A stretch of DNA of 64,000 nt, from NCBI RefSeq assembly GCF_030553305.1, contig NZ_JARRAH010000001.1, positions 62,001 to 126,000 on the forward strand, in the 5' to 3' direction. Position 1 is the stretch's first letter; every line of letters starts with the position of its first letter. Under the pieces are notes generated by a model. The model made no database searches. It saw only the letters and a list, made by a program, of their open reading frames with translations, and was not told the origin of the DNA. A program made the translations under genes and the position numbers. The DNA comes from Halomarina ordinaria (GTDB lineage: Archaea; Halobacteriota; Halobacteria; Halobacteriales; Haloarculaceae). Shown in pieces: positions 51,484-59,596 of this stretch.

Positions 51484-52200
51484 CTAGCGGTTCGCGACGG
51501 GGTCCGGCGTCTCCCACGGCACCTCGACGACGCCCGTCACGTCGCCGCGTCGACCGGCCCGGCTCACGACCTCGAAGGTGCGGTTCTCGCTCTCGGGGGT
51601 GAACAGCGCGGCGAGGGCGAGGCGGGCGACGTCGGCCCGGGGAACCGTCCCCGAGACGGTGTCTCCGCCCTCCCCCACCAGCACGTCGCCCGTCGCCGGG
51701 GCGTCGGTCAACCCGCCGGGGCGGAGGACGGTGTAGGTGAGTCCCGAGCGCCGGAGGTGGGCCTCCGCCCGTTCCTTCGCGCTGACGATGCCGAAGAGGT
51801 CGAGGAACGCCCGGAAGGGTCTCGGCATCCCCTCGCGGGAGTCGCCGACGCCGATGGCGGAGACGAGGACGAAGCGCTCGACGCCCTCGTCGGTCGCCGC
51901 GTCGACGAGGTTGATGACGCCCTTGCCGTCGACGAGCGGGCCCCGGAGCGCACCGAGGCCGAGGGTCGTCCCGACGGCGCAGACGACGGTGTCGACCCCC
52001 CTGACGGCCGCCCGCGCGTCCGCGAAGTCGAGGAGGTCGCCGACGACCACCTCCGACGCACCCTGGAGTTCCAGCGTCTCCACCTCCTCTGGCGAGCGCG
52101 TGTGTGCTCGCACCTCGACGCCCGCGTCGAGCAGCGCGTCGACGACGTCGCGTCCGGTCCGCCCGCTCGCGCCCGCCACCAGTACGGTCTCGTCGCTCAT
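51484..52200 (-). CDS. NAD(P)-binding atypical SDR (NmrA/YwnB-like)
   Basis: A 238-residue Rossmann protein beginning MSDETVLVAGASGRTGRDVV (GxxGxxG). Then ASEVVVGDLLDFADARAAV, DTVVCAVGTT, VSAIGVGDSRE and TVLRPGGLTD, typical of the atypical SDR group that lacks YxxxK and often binds NADP(H) as a sensor or reduces small substrates. No signal or membrane segment. Function unknown. It ends 124 bases from the next gene upstream on its strand. Confidence 0.88.
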   Translation of the reverse strand: MSDETVLVAGASGRTGRDVVDALLDAGVEVRAHTRSPEEVETLELQGASEVVVGDLLDFADARAAVRGVDTVVCAVGTTLGLGALRGPLVDGKGVINLVDAATDEGVERFVLVSAIGVGDSREGMPRPFRAFLDLFGIVSAKERAEAHLRRSGLTYTVLRPGGLTDAPATGDVLVGEGGDTVSGTVPRADVARLALAALFTPESENRTFEVVSRAGRRGDVTGVVEVPWETPDPVANR

Positions 52201-52240
52201 GAGTGGTCGAACGGTGGGGAGGGGTTTCGACCTTTCGCGC

Positions 52241-52789
52241 CTAGGCGTCGCGCAGGTCGTCGACCGCCCGCAGGCGGAGCGCGGCGGCGGCCGCCTCGTC
52301 GGCCAGTTTGACGACGCTCGCGGCGAGCGTGGCGGGGTCGACCGTCGTCCGCGAGGTGTGCGAGAGCACGATGTGAGCCATCTCGACCGGGAGGCCGGCG
52401 CGGTCGACCACGGCGACGCCGTAGTGCGGGTGACCGAGTAGGCGCTCTATCTCCGTGTCGGCCATCCCGTCGAACTCGTAGAGTTTCGAGACGTCGTGGA
52501 CGAGCGCGCCGGCGAGCACCGTGTCGAGCGAGAGGTCGTACCCGCGCTCGACGAGCGCCTCCGCGAGCGCGAGCGCCCCCGCCGTCACGTCCCTGACGTG
52601 GTCGACGAGGGTGGCGTCGGGCAGGTCGAGTCGGCGCTGGACCGGCGGGAACCACGGGACGGCCCCGAGGTCCTCGACACCCGTGTCGGCCATCGCCCGC
52701 GTCCAGGCCTCACGGACGCCCTCCCGGAGGTGCTCGTCTTCGATGGCGGCCAGCTCGGGGAACGCGCGGTCGACGGTGTCGTGGTCCAT
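52241..52789 (-). CDS. HD-domain phosphohydrolase-like protein
   Basis: A 182-residue protein. The metal site of an HD domain is visible as LVDHVRDVTAGALALAEALV (His), LAGALVHDVSKLYEF (His-Asp pair) and AHIVLSHTSR (further His), in the right order. Such proteins hydrolyse nucleotides or phosphate esters. ATG 52789 gives MDHDTVDRAFPELAAIEDEH; a longer frame upstream would run through the Tat-exported gene and is a shadow. Substrate unknown. Confidence 0.85.
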   Translation of the reverse strand: MDHDTVDRAFPELAAIEDEHLREGVREAWTRAMADTGVEDLGAVPWFPPVQRRLDLPDATLVDHVRDVTAGALALAEALVERGYDLSLDTVLAGALVHDVSKLYEFDGMADTEIERLLGHPHYGVAVVDRAGLPVEMAHIVLSHTSRTTVDPATLAASVVKLADEAAAAALRLRAVDDLRDA

Positions 52790-52922
52790 GCGCCCCCCTC
52801 TCGCCGGACGGGCGTAGCTACTTCGGCACTCGGACGCACCTCGTCGCCCGTAGCACTGTTTCACCAGTATCGACAGATGAGACAACACACTTACCTGCCG
52901 GAGAAAAACCTCCGACCGCAAC

Positions 52923-54098
52923 ATGCCAACGCAACTCACGCGACGCGGGTTCCTCGCGGCGACGGGCGGGTCGCTCGCGGCGTACGGTGCGGTCGGACAG
53001 GCGACTGGAACGCCGTCCGACCGCGTCCGGTTCGCGGCGTTCAACATCGAGAACCTGACCACCGACCAGGTCCAGGAACCGGGAGACGAACAGGCGGCGG
53101 CCGCCGCCCGGGTCGTCCAGGAGGCGCGTCCGGACGTCCTCGCGCTCAACGAGGTCGTCAACAACGTACAGAAGGGTGAACGGACCGACCGGACGAACGC
53201 GCGAGCGTTCGTCGAGGAGTACCTGACCGACCCGCAGGCGCCGGGCCTCTCGGGCATCGACTACGAGTACGTCTACGTGCCGGAGAGCAACACCGGCGTC
53301 CACAGCGGCTACGACCTCGACAACAACGGCGAGACGGTCGACGACCCCGGCAGCCAGGCCTACGGCGACGACGCCTTCGGCTTCGGACTGTTCCCGGGCC
53401 AGTACGCCCTCGCGCTGGTCAGTCGCTACCCCATCGAGGAGTCGGCGGTGCGTTCGTTCCGGGAGTTCCGCTGGACCGACATGCCCGACAACTTCGCCGT
53501 CCGCGACGACGACGAGTCCGACTTCTACCTGAACGACGAGGAGGCCGAGGTGTTCCGCCTCTCCTCGAAGACGCACGTCGACGTCCCTGTCGACGTCGGC
53601 GGGCGGACGGTCCACTCGCTGCTCGCCCACCCGACACCGCCGGGGTTCGACGGCCCGGAGAACTTCAACGGGAGGCGCTGTCACGACGAGGTCCGCCTGT
53701 TCGCCGACTACGTCGCCGGTGCGGAGTACCTCTACGACGACGACGGCGTGCAGGGCGGTCTCGCGGACGACGCCTCGTACGTCCTCATGGGCGACATGAA
53801 CGCCTCGCCCGGACAGAAGGAGACGTACGACGCCGCGACGAAGTTCCTCCTCGACAACGACGACTTCGAGGCGCGCCGGCTCCCGACGAGTCCCGGCGGT
53901 GCGCGGCGGGGGAACCCGCAGGCGACGTTCGACTCGGTCGACCAGATCGACTACGTGCTCCCCTCGCCCGACCTCGGCCTCCGGGGGTCGAAGGTCGTCT
54001 GGCCGGCGACCGACTGCGCGAAGCGAGGGCTCGGCGCGGCCGTCGCGACGGCTTCCGACCACCGACTCGTCTGGGCGGACGTCGACACCGGACGCTGA
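52923..54098 (+). CDS. Tat-exported endonuclease/exonuclease/phosphatase
   Basis: A 391-residue secreted enzyme. The N-terminus MPTQLTRRGFLAATGGSLAA is a clear twin-arginine signal (RRGFL). The mature domain has the EEP-fold active site: FNIENL with Asn (about 41-46), LNEVV with Glu77, MGDMNAS with Asp/Asn, and SDHRLVW with the His. It contains long acidic inserts typical of haloarchaeal exoenzymes (DDEGVQGG-like loops). Substrate may be extracellular DNA or phosphate esters; not determinable. The upstream HD gene is divergent. Confidence 0.92.
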   Translation: MPTQLTRRGFLAATGGSLAAYGAVGQATGTPSDRVRFAAFNIENLTTDQVQEPGDEQAAAAARVVQEARPDVLALNEVVNNVQKGERTDRTNARAFVEEYLTDPQAPGLSGIDYEYVYVPESNTGVHSGYDLDNNGETVDDPGSQAYGDDAFGFGLFPGQYALALVSRYPIEESAVRSFREFRWTDMPDNFAVRDDDESDFYLNDEEAEVFRLSSKTHVDVPVDVGGRTVHSLLAHPTPPGFDGPENFNGRRCHDEVRLFADYVAGAEYLYDDDGVQGGLADDASYVLMGDMNASPGQKETYDAATKFLLDNDDFEARRLPTSPGGARRGNPQATFDSVDQIDYVLPSPDLGLRGSKVVWPATDCAKRGLGAAVATASDHRLVWADVDTGR

Positions 54099-54827
54099 CC
54101 GGGTAGTGACACACGACCGGGTACGAGGCGCGTGATGCGCCGGAAGCGGCGGGTGCGCGAGTGTGGCATAGACGAACTGGCACGCCCGGCGCTTCCGTCC
54201 CACACCTCTGAGCGCGCCTAGTTGAGCGTATCGGTCTCCCCGCAGTCTTTCCGGGACACCACGTCGGTCCGTCACCGACCAGGCAAAGACTCGTAGAGCG
54301 TGACGAGAGCGAACGAGCCGCGATGCTCGCGGAACGCTCGATGAGTCGCAGACGGCGTATTCGTCGGGGAACGCGCGACCCTCGGCGCCACACCACCCTT
54401 ACCGGATTCTGTATCGCGATAGTTAGTTTACGTTGTGTGGACCGTCCGTTCCGGCACGGCCCGGAGAGTGAAACGGGGATTTGACGTTACGCGACGTTTA
54501 TGTCGTGACATGCCATACCACTGATTGCCCGGTATCTGACCACGGAACCCGGTTCAGCATCGGGCCTTTCACGGTACCCGGATGGCGCTCCTCGGCGATA
54601 CCCCGGTGGTCTCCGGTGGGGGTCCCCGCCCGGTGGCTCCCTTCCTCCCCTTTCAGCCCCCCTGCGCTCTCACGTTTCGCCGAAGCCGGCCGCCGAGCGC
54701 TCCGTCCCACAGGACCCCGGACCGACGCCGTCGGCACCCGCGGGCGGGAGACCGAGAACGACCATGTGGTGAAGTCTCGGCACCCGAGGAACGAACCGAC
54801 GGCGAGGGCGGCGACCGCCGTGACCCG
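54099..54827. other. 729-base gene-poor region
   Basis: No supported gene. Part of it (about 54410-54530) is AT-richer with TTATG/TTTAC-like patches and a CGAC-GTCG microdyad. Frames here, including a 123-codon plus-strand frame starting at 54481, lack family-like composition and are rejected. May be decayed DNA next to the broken gene downstream. Confidence 0.5.
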
Positions 54828-55322
54828 TCAGTGTCGACGCATCGCCGGGTAGTCGACGAGTCCTGCGCGCGCCGCGAGCACCATCCCGACGGGGGAACGT
54901 CGTCAGCAGAGCGACGCCGACCGGCGTGACGAGAACGAGCCAGAGGAGCGCCGGCGCGCGGTAGGAGACGACCAGTCCGGCGCGGAGCGCGTCGGCAGCC
55001 AGCCGTGGGACGACGACCGGCCGCCACGAACGGGCACCCGAGCGCGTTCCGAGCCGAAACACCCGAGAGCCCCCGCCGAGCGACCGGGGGTCGCACGCGG
55101 TCCCGCGACCACGCCGCGAACCGTGAGCGCGCCCCACGCCTCGTGGAGGACCAGCGACGTGACGGCGGGATGCTCTCGCCCTCGACGCGAGACGGTCAAC
55201 TTTCGATCGCGGCCACACGACGCGCGCAGGAGGACGGCGAGCCGGTCGACGAGCGTCACCATCACGAGAAGGTGTATCGAGACGCCCGCGGTGAGCACCT
55301 GTCCGGCGTGCGCCCCGCTCAC
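54828..55322 (-). pseudogene. Frame-broken membrane protein gene downstream of PadR
   Basis: Read on the minus strand, a membrane-protein-like sequence is spread over two frames. Frame 1 from ATG 55322 starts MSGAHAGQVLTAGVSIHLLV and continues LVLHEAWGALTVRGVVAG. The middle, in another frame, reads LAADALRAGLVVSYRAPALL then WLVLVTPVGVALLTTFP. The end returns to frame 1: GMVLAARAGLVDYPAMRRH, stop at 54828. The switches fall near a GGGGG and a CCCCC run. Either two mutations or assembly errors restore one ORF of about 165 residues. PadR lies directly upstream. Family not recognised. Confidence 0.5.
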
Positions 55323-55389
55323 GGTCGCTCTTCGGTCGATGACGTTGGAGGGCCGACACCTGGGAACCGGTCGCGGCTGTCTCCCGGGT

Positions 55390-55677
55390 TCAGAGCTCCT
55401 CCGGGAGGTACGAGTCCTCCCACTGTCGACGCGAGCCGATGGCGTCGCGTCCCTTCTCCGAGAGGGTGTAGTAGTTCGTCCGACGGTCGATCTGGCCTTT
55501 CTCGACGTAGTCGTTGTTGACGAGCGTGTCGAGGTTCGGGTAGAGTCGCCCGTGGGTGACTTCCGTCCCCGTGTCGGTCTCGATTCGGTCCTTGATCTGC
55601 TGTCCAGACGGCCGTCCTTCGCCTGCGATGACGTACAGCAGGTCGCGCTGGAATCCTGTTAGCTCGAAGAGCGTCAT
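55390..55677 (-). CDS. PadR family transcriptional regulator
   Basis: A 95-residue winged-helix protein: FELTGFQRDLLYVIAGEGRPSG, the recognition helix region in HGRLYPNLDTLVNNDYVEKG, and the wing/dimer segment DRRTNYYTLSEKGRD. PadR proteins respond to small hydrophobic compounds and usually repress a neighbour; here the neighbour is the frame-broken membrane gene on the same strand 67 bases downstream. A TATA-like AACAATG (read on the minus strand) lies about 30 bases upstream of the start. Confidence 0.93.
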   Translation of the reverse strand: MTLFELTGFQRDLLYVIAGEGRPSGQQIKDRIETDTGTEVTHGRLYPNLDTLVNNDYVEKGQIDRRTNYYTLSEKGRDAIGSRRQWEDSYLPEEL

Positions 55678-56038
55678 TGCCGGCTGACCGTTCCCCCGGT
55701 AGTGTCATTGTTAGTTGGGGCCCTCTAGCGGCCGTCTCCGGCGTTGTCGTGGCTTATGTCCGCTACTGACATCTATAGGGGCTTCAAAATACAACGTTCG
55801 AACCTGTTAGATACAAGGTAGCTCGATGCGCGCCCGTGCAACGGTCCGAAACGATACCGGCCCCGAACGCCCCCGCGTGTGCCGTTATACGGCTCCATGA
55901 GCCGCGTCTGCAACGGATGCAACTGAGTTACATGGGGAATACGCGAGCGTACGACGGCGTTTACCGGACGGACTGTATCGTTAAGACCGGTAAAATCCCG
56001 TGGCGGACGAGTTTTCAGAGACGAACTCCCTCGACCAG
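55678..56038. other. 361-base AT-richer intergenic region
   Basis: Between divergent-type regulators: PadR (minus) and HalOD1 (minus). Patches such as TTATACGG, CATTGTTAG, AATACAAC and the microdyad CGGCTccatgAGCCG are visible. No ORF with family-like sequence was found. Composition is less GC-rich than flanking genes, fitting a recently inserted or decayed stretch. Confidence 0.4.
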
Positions 56039-56278
56039 TCAATCGGTCGCGGAGACGCCCCGCTCGGTGTAGCTCCCCGCCCGGGTCTCGGTCGTCACGA
56101 TACCGTCCTCGATGTGGACGTCGCACCCGGCGTGCGTGAACCTGACCGTGATACCGGTGGTGGCGAGCGAGTCGAGCGCGTCCGGGTCGACGGTCTCGTA
56201 CAGCGGCGGGAGCGAAGTAGGGTCGACCGCTAGCTCCTTGGCCACCGCCTCGACGACGGACGTAGTGGAGTCGAACAT
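56039..56278 (-). CDS. Stand-alone HalOD1 output-domain protein
   Basis: A 79-residue protein that is almost entirely a HalOD1 domain: VVEAVAKELAVDPTSLPPLYETVDPDALDSLATTG, ITVRFTHAGCDVHIEDG. In haloarchaea this domain normally ends larger sensor or response-regulator proteins and is thought to be an output module; as a single domain it may be a small partner protein. ATG 56278 gives MFDSTTSVVEAV. Lies in an AT-richer stretch. Confidence 0.85.
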   Translation of the reverse strand: MFDSTTSVVEAVAKELAVDPTSLPPLYETVDPDALDSLATTGITVRFTHAGCDVHIEDGIVTTETRAGSYTERGVSATD

Positions 56279-56587
56279 ATTCACGTTCCGGAAATAAGAT
56301 GTAATAAGTTTGTTGTTCGTGACACCGAAACGAACACTCTCGCTGGCGTTCACCGTGCGGTCTCCGACCCCCAGAGGGCACCCCACTCCCCTCTCGACAG
56401 TATTCATAGATAAGAAACTGTATTAAATTCGGTAATGTACCCATACCGTGTCCCCGGACGTCGCCGCCGTGCGGTTTCGTCGACCGGGGGCGGCCGGCCC
56501 CGAACCGAGGCTAACCATGGGATAACAAAGGGGGTTTCCGTTCTCTACTCGGTCGTGTCCGGCGCCGACCGCCGAGACGTGATCCCA
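56279..56587. other. 309-base intergenic region
   Basis: Contains AT-rich promoter-like patches (AAATAAGATGTAATAAG at about 56293-56309; ATAGATAAGAAACTGTATTAA at 56407-56427, here quoted in parts) and the dyad GTTCGT (56316-56321)/ACGAAC (56331-56336). No ORF beyond the short one at 56588. It probably drives the HalOD1 gene leftward and the 44-codon ORF rightward. Confidence 0.45.
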
Positions 56588-56722
56588 ATGAGCACCAACC
56601 GACACGACGCCGACGGCGAGGTCGAGGTCCTGCAGCTCCCGAACGCCCGAATCAAGCTCACGAGCGGCTACAGCGCGTGGGTGGCCTCCGACACGTGGTA
56701 CGACCTCAGCGCGACGCGCTGA
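56588..56722 (+). CDS. Short 44-residue ORF (DUF7331-like)
   Basis: A 44-codon ORF from ATG 56588: MSTNRHDADGEVEVLQLPNA, then a strand-rich middle and an AWVASDTWYDLSATR ending. The Trp-containing AWxxSD ending resembles the haloarchaeal DUF7331-type micro-proteins as I remember them. No clear ribosome binding site or TATA. Ends 23 bases before the stop of the convergent lactate permease gene. Real but unproven. Confidence 0.5.
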   Translation: MSTNRHDADGEVEVLQLPNARIKLTSGYSAWVASDTWYDLSATR

Positions 56723-56744
56723 GTGAAAAAATCGGTGTGCGTCC

Positions 56745-58466
56745 TCAGAACGTTCCGGGGAACAGCACGTAGACGAACAGGAGCGTCAACAGCCCCGTCA
56801 TCACCCCGTAGTACGCGAGCGGAATGAGTTCGTAGCGGATGACGCGTCCCTCCTCGCCGACGAGGCCGACGACCGCGAGCGCGGCGACCACGTTGTGGAC
56901 GGCGATGAGGTTCCCGATGGCCCCGCCGACGGCCTGTGCGCCGACGAGGATGGTCCGGGAGACGCCGAGGTCCTGGGCGACGTTGTACTGGAACGTCCCG
57001 AAGAGGATGTCACTGACCGTGTTCGACCCGGCGAGGAACGCCCCGAACGCGCCCACGAACGGCGCGAAGAACGGGTAGATGCCTCCGGCGGTGTCCGCCG
57101 TCGTCGTCGAGAGCACCTCGAGCATGCTCGGTACGTCCGCGGCGTTGCCCGAGAGGATCATGACCTGCACCGTCGCGACGGCGAACAGCAGGGCGATGAC
57201 CGCGGGCGTGACCTTCTCTATCGTCTCGAACCACGCGTCCTTGATCTGCTGTCCCCCCATCCCGTGGAGCGGAATCGTCACGAGGTGCACGAGCACGAAC
57301 ACCGCGCCGGGGAGGTACAGCAACTCGAGGCTGTTCGTCTCGCCCGTCCCGAGGATGTCCGCCCACTGGAGCACGAGCGTCGAGTTCAGGAACGTCGTGA
57401 GGGGGTCCCACACGCGCGTCAGGACGAGGAGCACGGCCAGCAGCGCGTACGGCGCCCACGCCTTCCAGAGGGACATCGTGTCGGCCTCTCGCGGCGAGTC
57501 GGTGACGAACCCGCCGTCGGCGGCGACGGTCCCCTCGCGGTCGCTGGTCTCGCCGGGTTCGATGTCGCCGACCCAGTGGTCGGGCCACACCGACTGGGGC
57601 GCGAAGTCCCAGTCCTCGTCGGGGTGGAAGAACCCGGCTTTGAGCGCCGAGACGACGATGATCATCCCGCCCATCGCGCCGAGGAGGCCGGGGAACTCGG
57701 GGCCGATGAAGTAGGCGGTCAACCAGTAGGGAACCGCGAACGACGCCCACGCGAAGATGGTCAGCGGGAGGACCTCGAGCGCGGGCTTGATGGAACGCTC
57801 CTCGCCGAAGAAGCGCGTCATCATCGCCACGCCGATGAACGGGAGGAACATCCCGACGACGACGTGGAACGAGGCGGCCCAGACGGCGATGATGCCCACC
57901 CACTCGGGGACGGTCGCCCCCGCGGGGGTGGCGACGCCCGCGCTCTCGAACACGTCGATGAGGCCCACGATGAGCGGCGTTCCGACCGCACCGAACGTGA
58001 TGGCCATGAGGTTCCCCGTGAGCGCGACGACGACCGCCGCGAGCGGCGGGAAGCCGAGTCCGACGAGCAGCGGACCGACGACCGCTGCGGGCGTCCCGAA
58101 CCCGGCGGCACCCTCGATGAACGACCCCATGAGGAACACGAGCAGGACGACCTGCACGCGGCGGTCCTCGCTGATGGAGGTGAACCCCGCGTTGATGGCG
58201 TCGAACGCGCCCGTCTGTTTGAGCGTGTACAACAACAGGATGGCGCCGAAGACGATGTAGATGATCGTCAACGCCGTGATTCCCCCGTAGATGCTCGCCG
58301 CGGCGATCCACCGCGGGGTCATCCCCCACCCGATGAAGGCGAGGACGATAGCCGACAGCCAGGCGACGGGCATCGCCCGGGTCGCGGGCCAGTAGCGGCC
58401 CACCATCAAATACGCGATGATGGCGAGGGGGAACACCGCCATCAGAATCTCGACTGCGCTAGCCAC
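56745..58466 (-). CDS. lldP: L-lactate permease
   Basis: A 573-residue polytopic transporter with about 12-14 helices. Landmarks are [40 protein letters not shown] and [21 protein letters not shown], the conserved LctP/LldP signatures. It moves lactate (or glycolate) with protons or sodium. Cytoplasmic loop near residues 275-320 is acidic and longer than in bacteria. GTG 58466 is the start. A TATA-like TTATAAAT lies about 80 bases upstream. No lactate dehydrogenase gene is in the window. Confidence 0.94.
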   Translation of the reverse strand: MASAVEILMAVFPLAIIAYLMVGRYWPATRAMPVAWLSAIVLAFIGWGMTPRWIAAASIYGGITALTIIYIVFGAILLLYTLKQTGAFDAINAGFTSISEDRRVQVVLLVFLMGSFIEGAAGFGTPAAVVGPLLVGLGFPPLAAVVVALTGNLMAITFGAVGTPLIVGLIDVFESAGVATPAGATVPEWVGIIAVWAASFHVVVGMFLPFIGVAMMTRFFGEERSIKPALEVLPLTIFAWASFAVPYWLTAYFIGPEFPGLLGAMGGMIIVVSALKAGFFHPDEDWDFAPQSVWPDHWVGDIEPGETSDREGTVAADGGFVTDSPREADTMSLWKAWAPYALLAVLLVLTRVWDPLTTFLNSTLVLQWADILGTGETNSLELLYLPGAVFVLVHLVTIPLHGMGGQQIKDAWFETIEKVTPAVIALLFAVATVQVMILSGNAADVPSMLEVLSTTTADTAGGIYPFFAPFVGAFGAFLAGSNTVSDILFGTFQYNVAQDLGVSRTILVGAQAVGGAIGNLIAVHNVVAALAVVGLVGEEGRVIRYELIPLAYYGVMTGLLTLLFVYVLFPGTF

Positions 58467-58885
58467 AGTCGCTCACCTCCCTGCGTTCCGCGTCCAACCG
58501 GTTCTGTCGGACTGGCATGGACCTGGCATAGCGCCTGACCCATTTATAATTAACGTTATATGCGATTATCGGGGAGAAAAAAGCCGGACGACGGCCCGGT
58601 GAGGGGAACCCGCCGTCCGACTCGCGAGCGGACGAGACTCCCCCTCGGTCGAACCGACAACCGCCGGACGTGCGTCGGGTTACCAGCTGCTCGAAACGTC
58701 ACCCTTACGGGTGACAGAGCGGGTCGTAACGTCCCGATACGACGCTACGTACCCTGTCACACGGGTCGCGCCACCTCGGCACACGGGGACCACAACAGTC
58801 GTGTGAATTGGTCGGTACACACGAGAGTACAGGTCGATACCGTCGTGTGTAAAGGCTTATCCTGGTGTCTCACGTCGCCGCGCGC
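58467..58885. other. 419-base divergent regulatory region
   Basis: Between lldP (minus) and an HTH gene (plus). AT-rich patch with TTATAAAT near 58543-58550 (lldP promoter on the minus strand) flanked by a TAACGTTA dyad. A perfect small hairpin GTCACCC (58698-58704), loop TTAC, GGGTGAC (58709-58715). GTGTG...CACAC repeats at 58801-58822. CTTAT (58856-58860) sits about 28 bases before ATG 58886. No gene. Confidence 0.55.
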
Positions 58886-59458
58886 ATGGACGACGCGGCC
58901 GGCGAGCGCGTGCGGAACGAACACGGACAGTACGCCGACCGGATTCCGGCGCGGGCGGCGCTCACCGTCTTCGAGGAGCGCACCGACTTCGCCCGGCCGC
59001 TGACCGCGAGCGACGTGATGGAGGCACTCGACTGTTCGCGGCGGACCGCGCACAACAAACTCAACGACCTCGTCGACCGTGGGTTGCTCGCGACGCGGAA
59101 GGTGGGCGCGCGCGGTCGGGTCTGGTGGATTCCCATCGAACGCCCGGCGGACGACGCCGACTGGGGGTCGCCGGAGGAACTCGTCGCCCGGGAGACGGCC
59201 ATCGAGCGCGTCGACCTGCCGGGGACCGGCGAGACGCTCGCGGCCCGGCGCGACGCGCTGCGGGCGGCCTACGACTACCTGAAGGCCCACCCGAGCGCGA
59301 AGAAGTCGGACTTCCTCGCGGACGTCTTCCCGGCGAATCCAGCGGGGTACGAGACGGCCGAGGGGTGGTGGAACGCCATCCAGCCCGCTCTGAAGGACCT
59401 CCCCGGCGTCGACCCACCCAAGGAGCGCGGGCACATCTGGCACTTCCTCGGCGGGTGA
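58886..59458 (+). CDS. Winged-helix DNA-binding protein with C-terminal domain, haloarchaeal
   Basis: A 190-residue protein. Residues about 20-70 look like a winged helix: AALTVFEERTDFARPLTAS, then DVMEALDCSRRTAHNKLNDL (recognition helix) and VDRGLLATRKVGARGRVW. A second, uncharacterised part follows with YDYLKAHPSAKKSDFLADV and GYETAEGWWNAIQPALKDL. ATG 58886 is preferred to GTG 58865 because the TATA spacing fits. Divergent from lldP, so it may regulate lactate uptake; inference. The family is haloarchaeal and unnamed to me. Confidence 0.85.
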   Translation: MDDAAGERVRNEHGQYADRIPARAALTVFEERTDFARPLTASDVMEALDCSRRTAHNKLNDLVDRGLLATRKVGARGRVWWIPIERPADDADWGSPEELVARETAIERVDLPGTGETLAARRDALRAAYDYLKAHPSAKKSDFLADVFPANPAGYETAEGWWNAIQPALKDLPGVDPPKERGHIWHFLGG

Positions 59459-59596
59459 GACGAGTCAGGTAAGTATAACCTGCCGACCCGCACACGGAGT
59501 ACGTACTCACCGCGACGGCGTGACACTGACCCGCCCGCGAGAACGCCGGCGGCCCGACGCTGTCGCGCGCGATTACGGCGGACGGACTGACGAGCG

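Noticed and set aside
54481-54852. Plus-strand frame of 123 codons in the gene-poor stretch
   Set aside because: Composition and content are random-like (mixed Pro/Arg/Thr) with no motif and poor start context.
55773-56407. Long minus-strand frames around the HalOD1 gene
   Set aside because: Only the HalOD1 reading frame has family-like sequence; the others are shadow frames.
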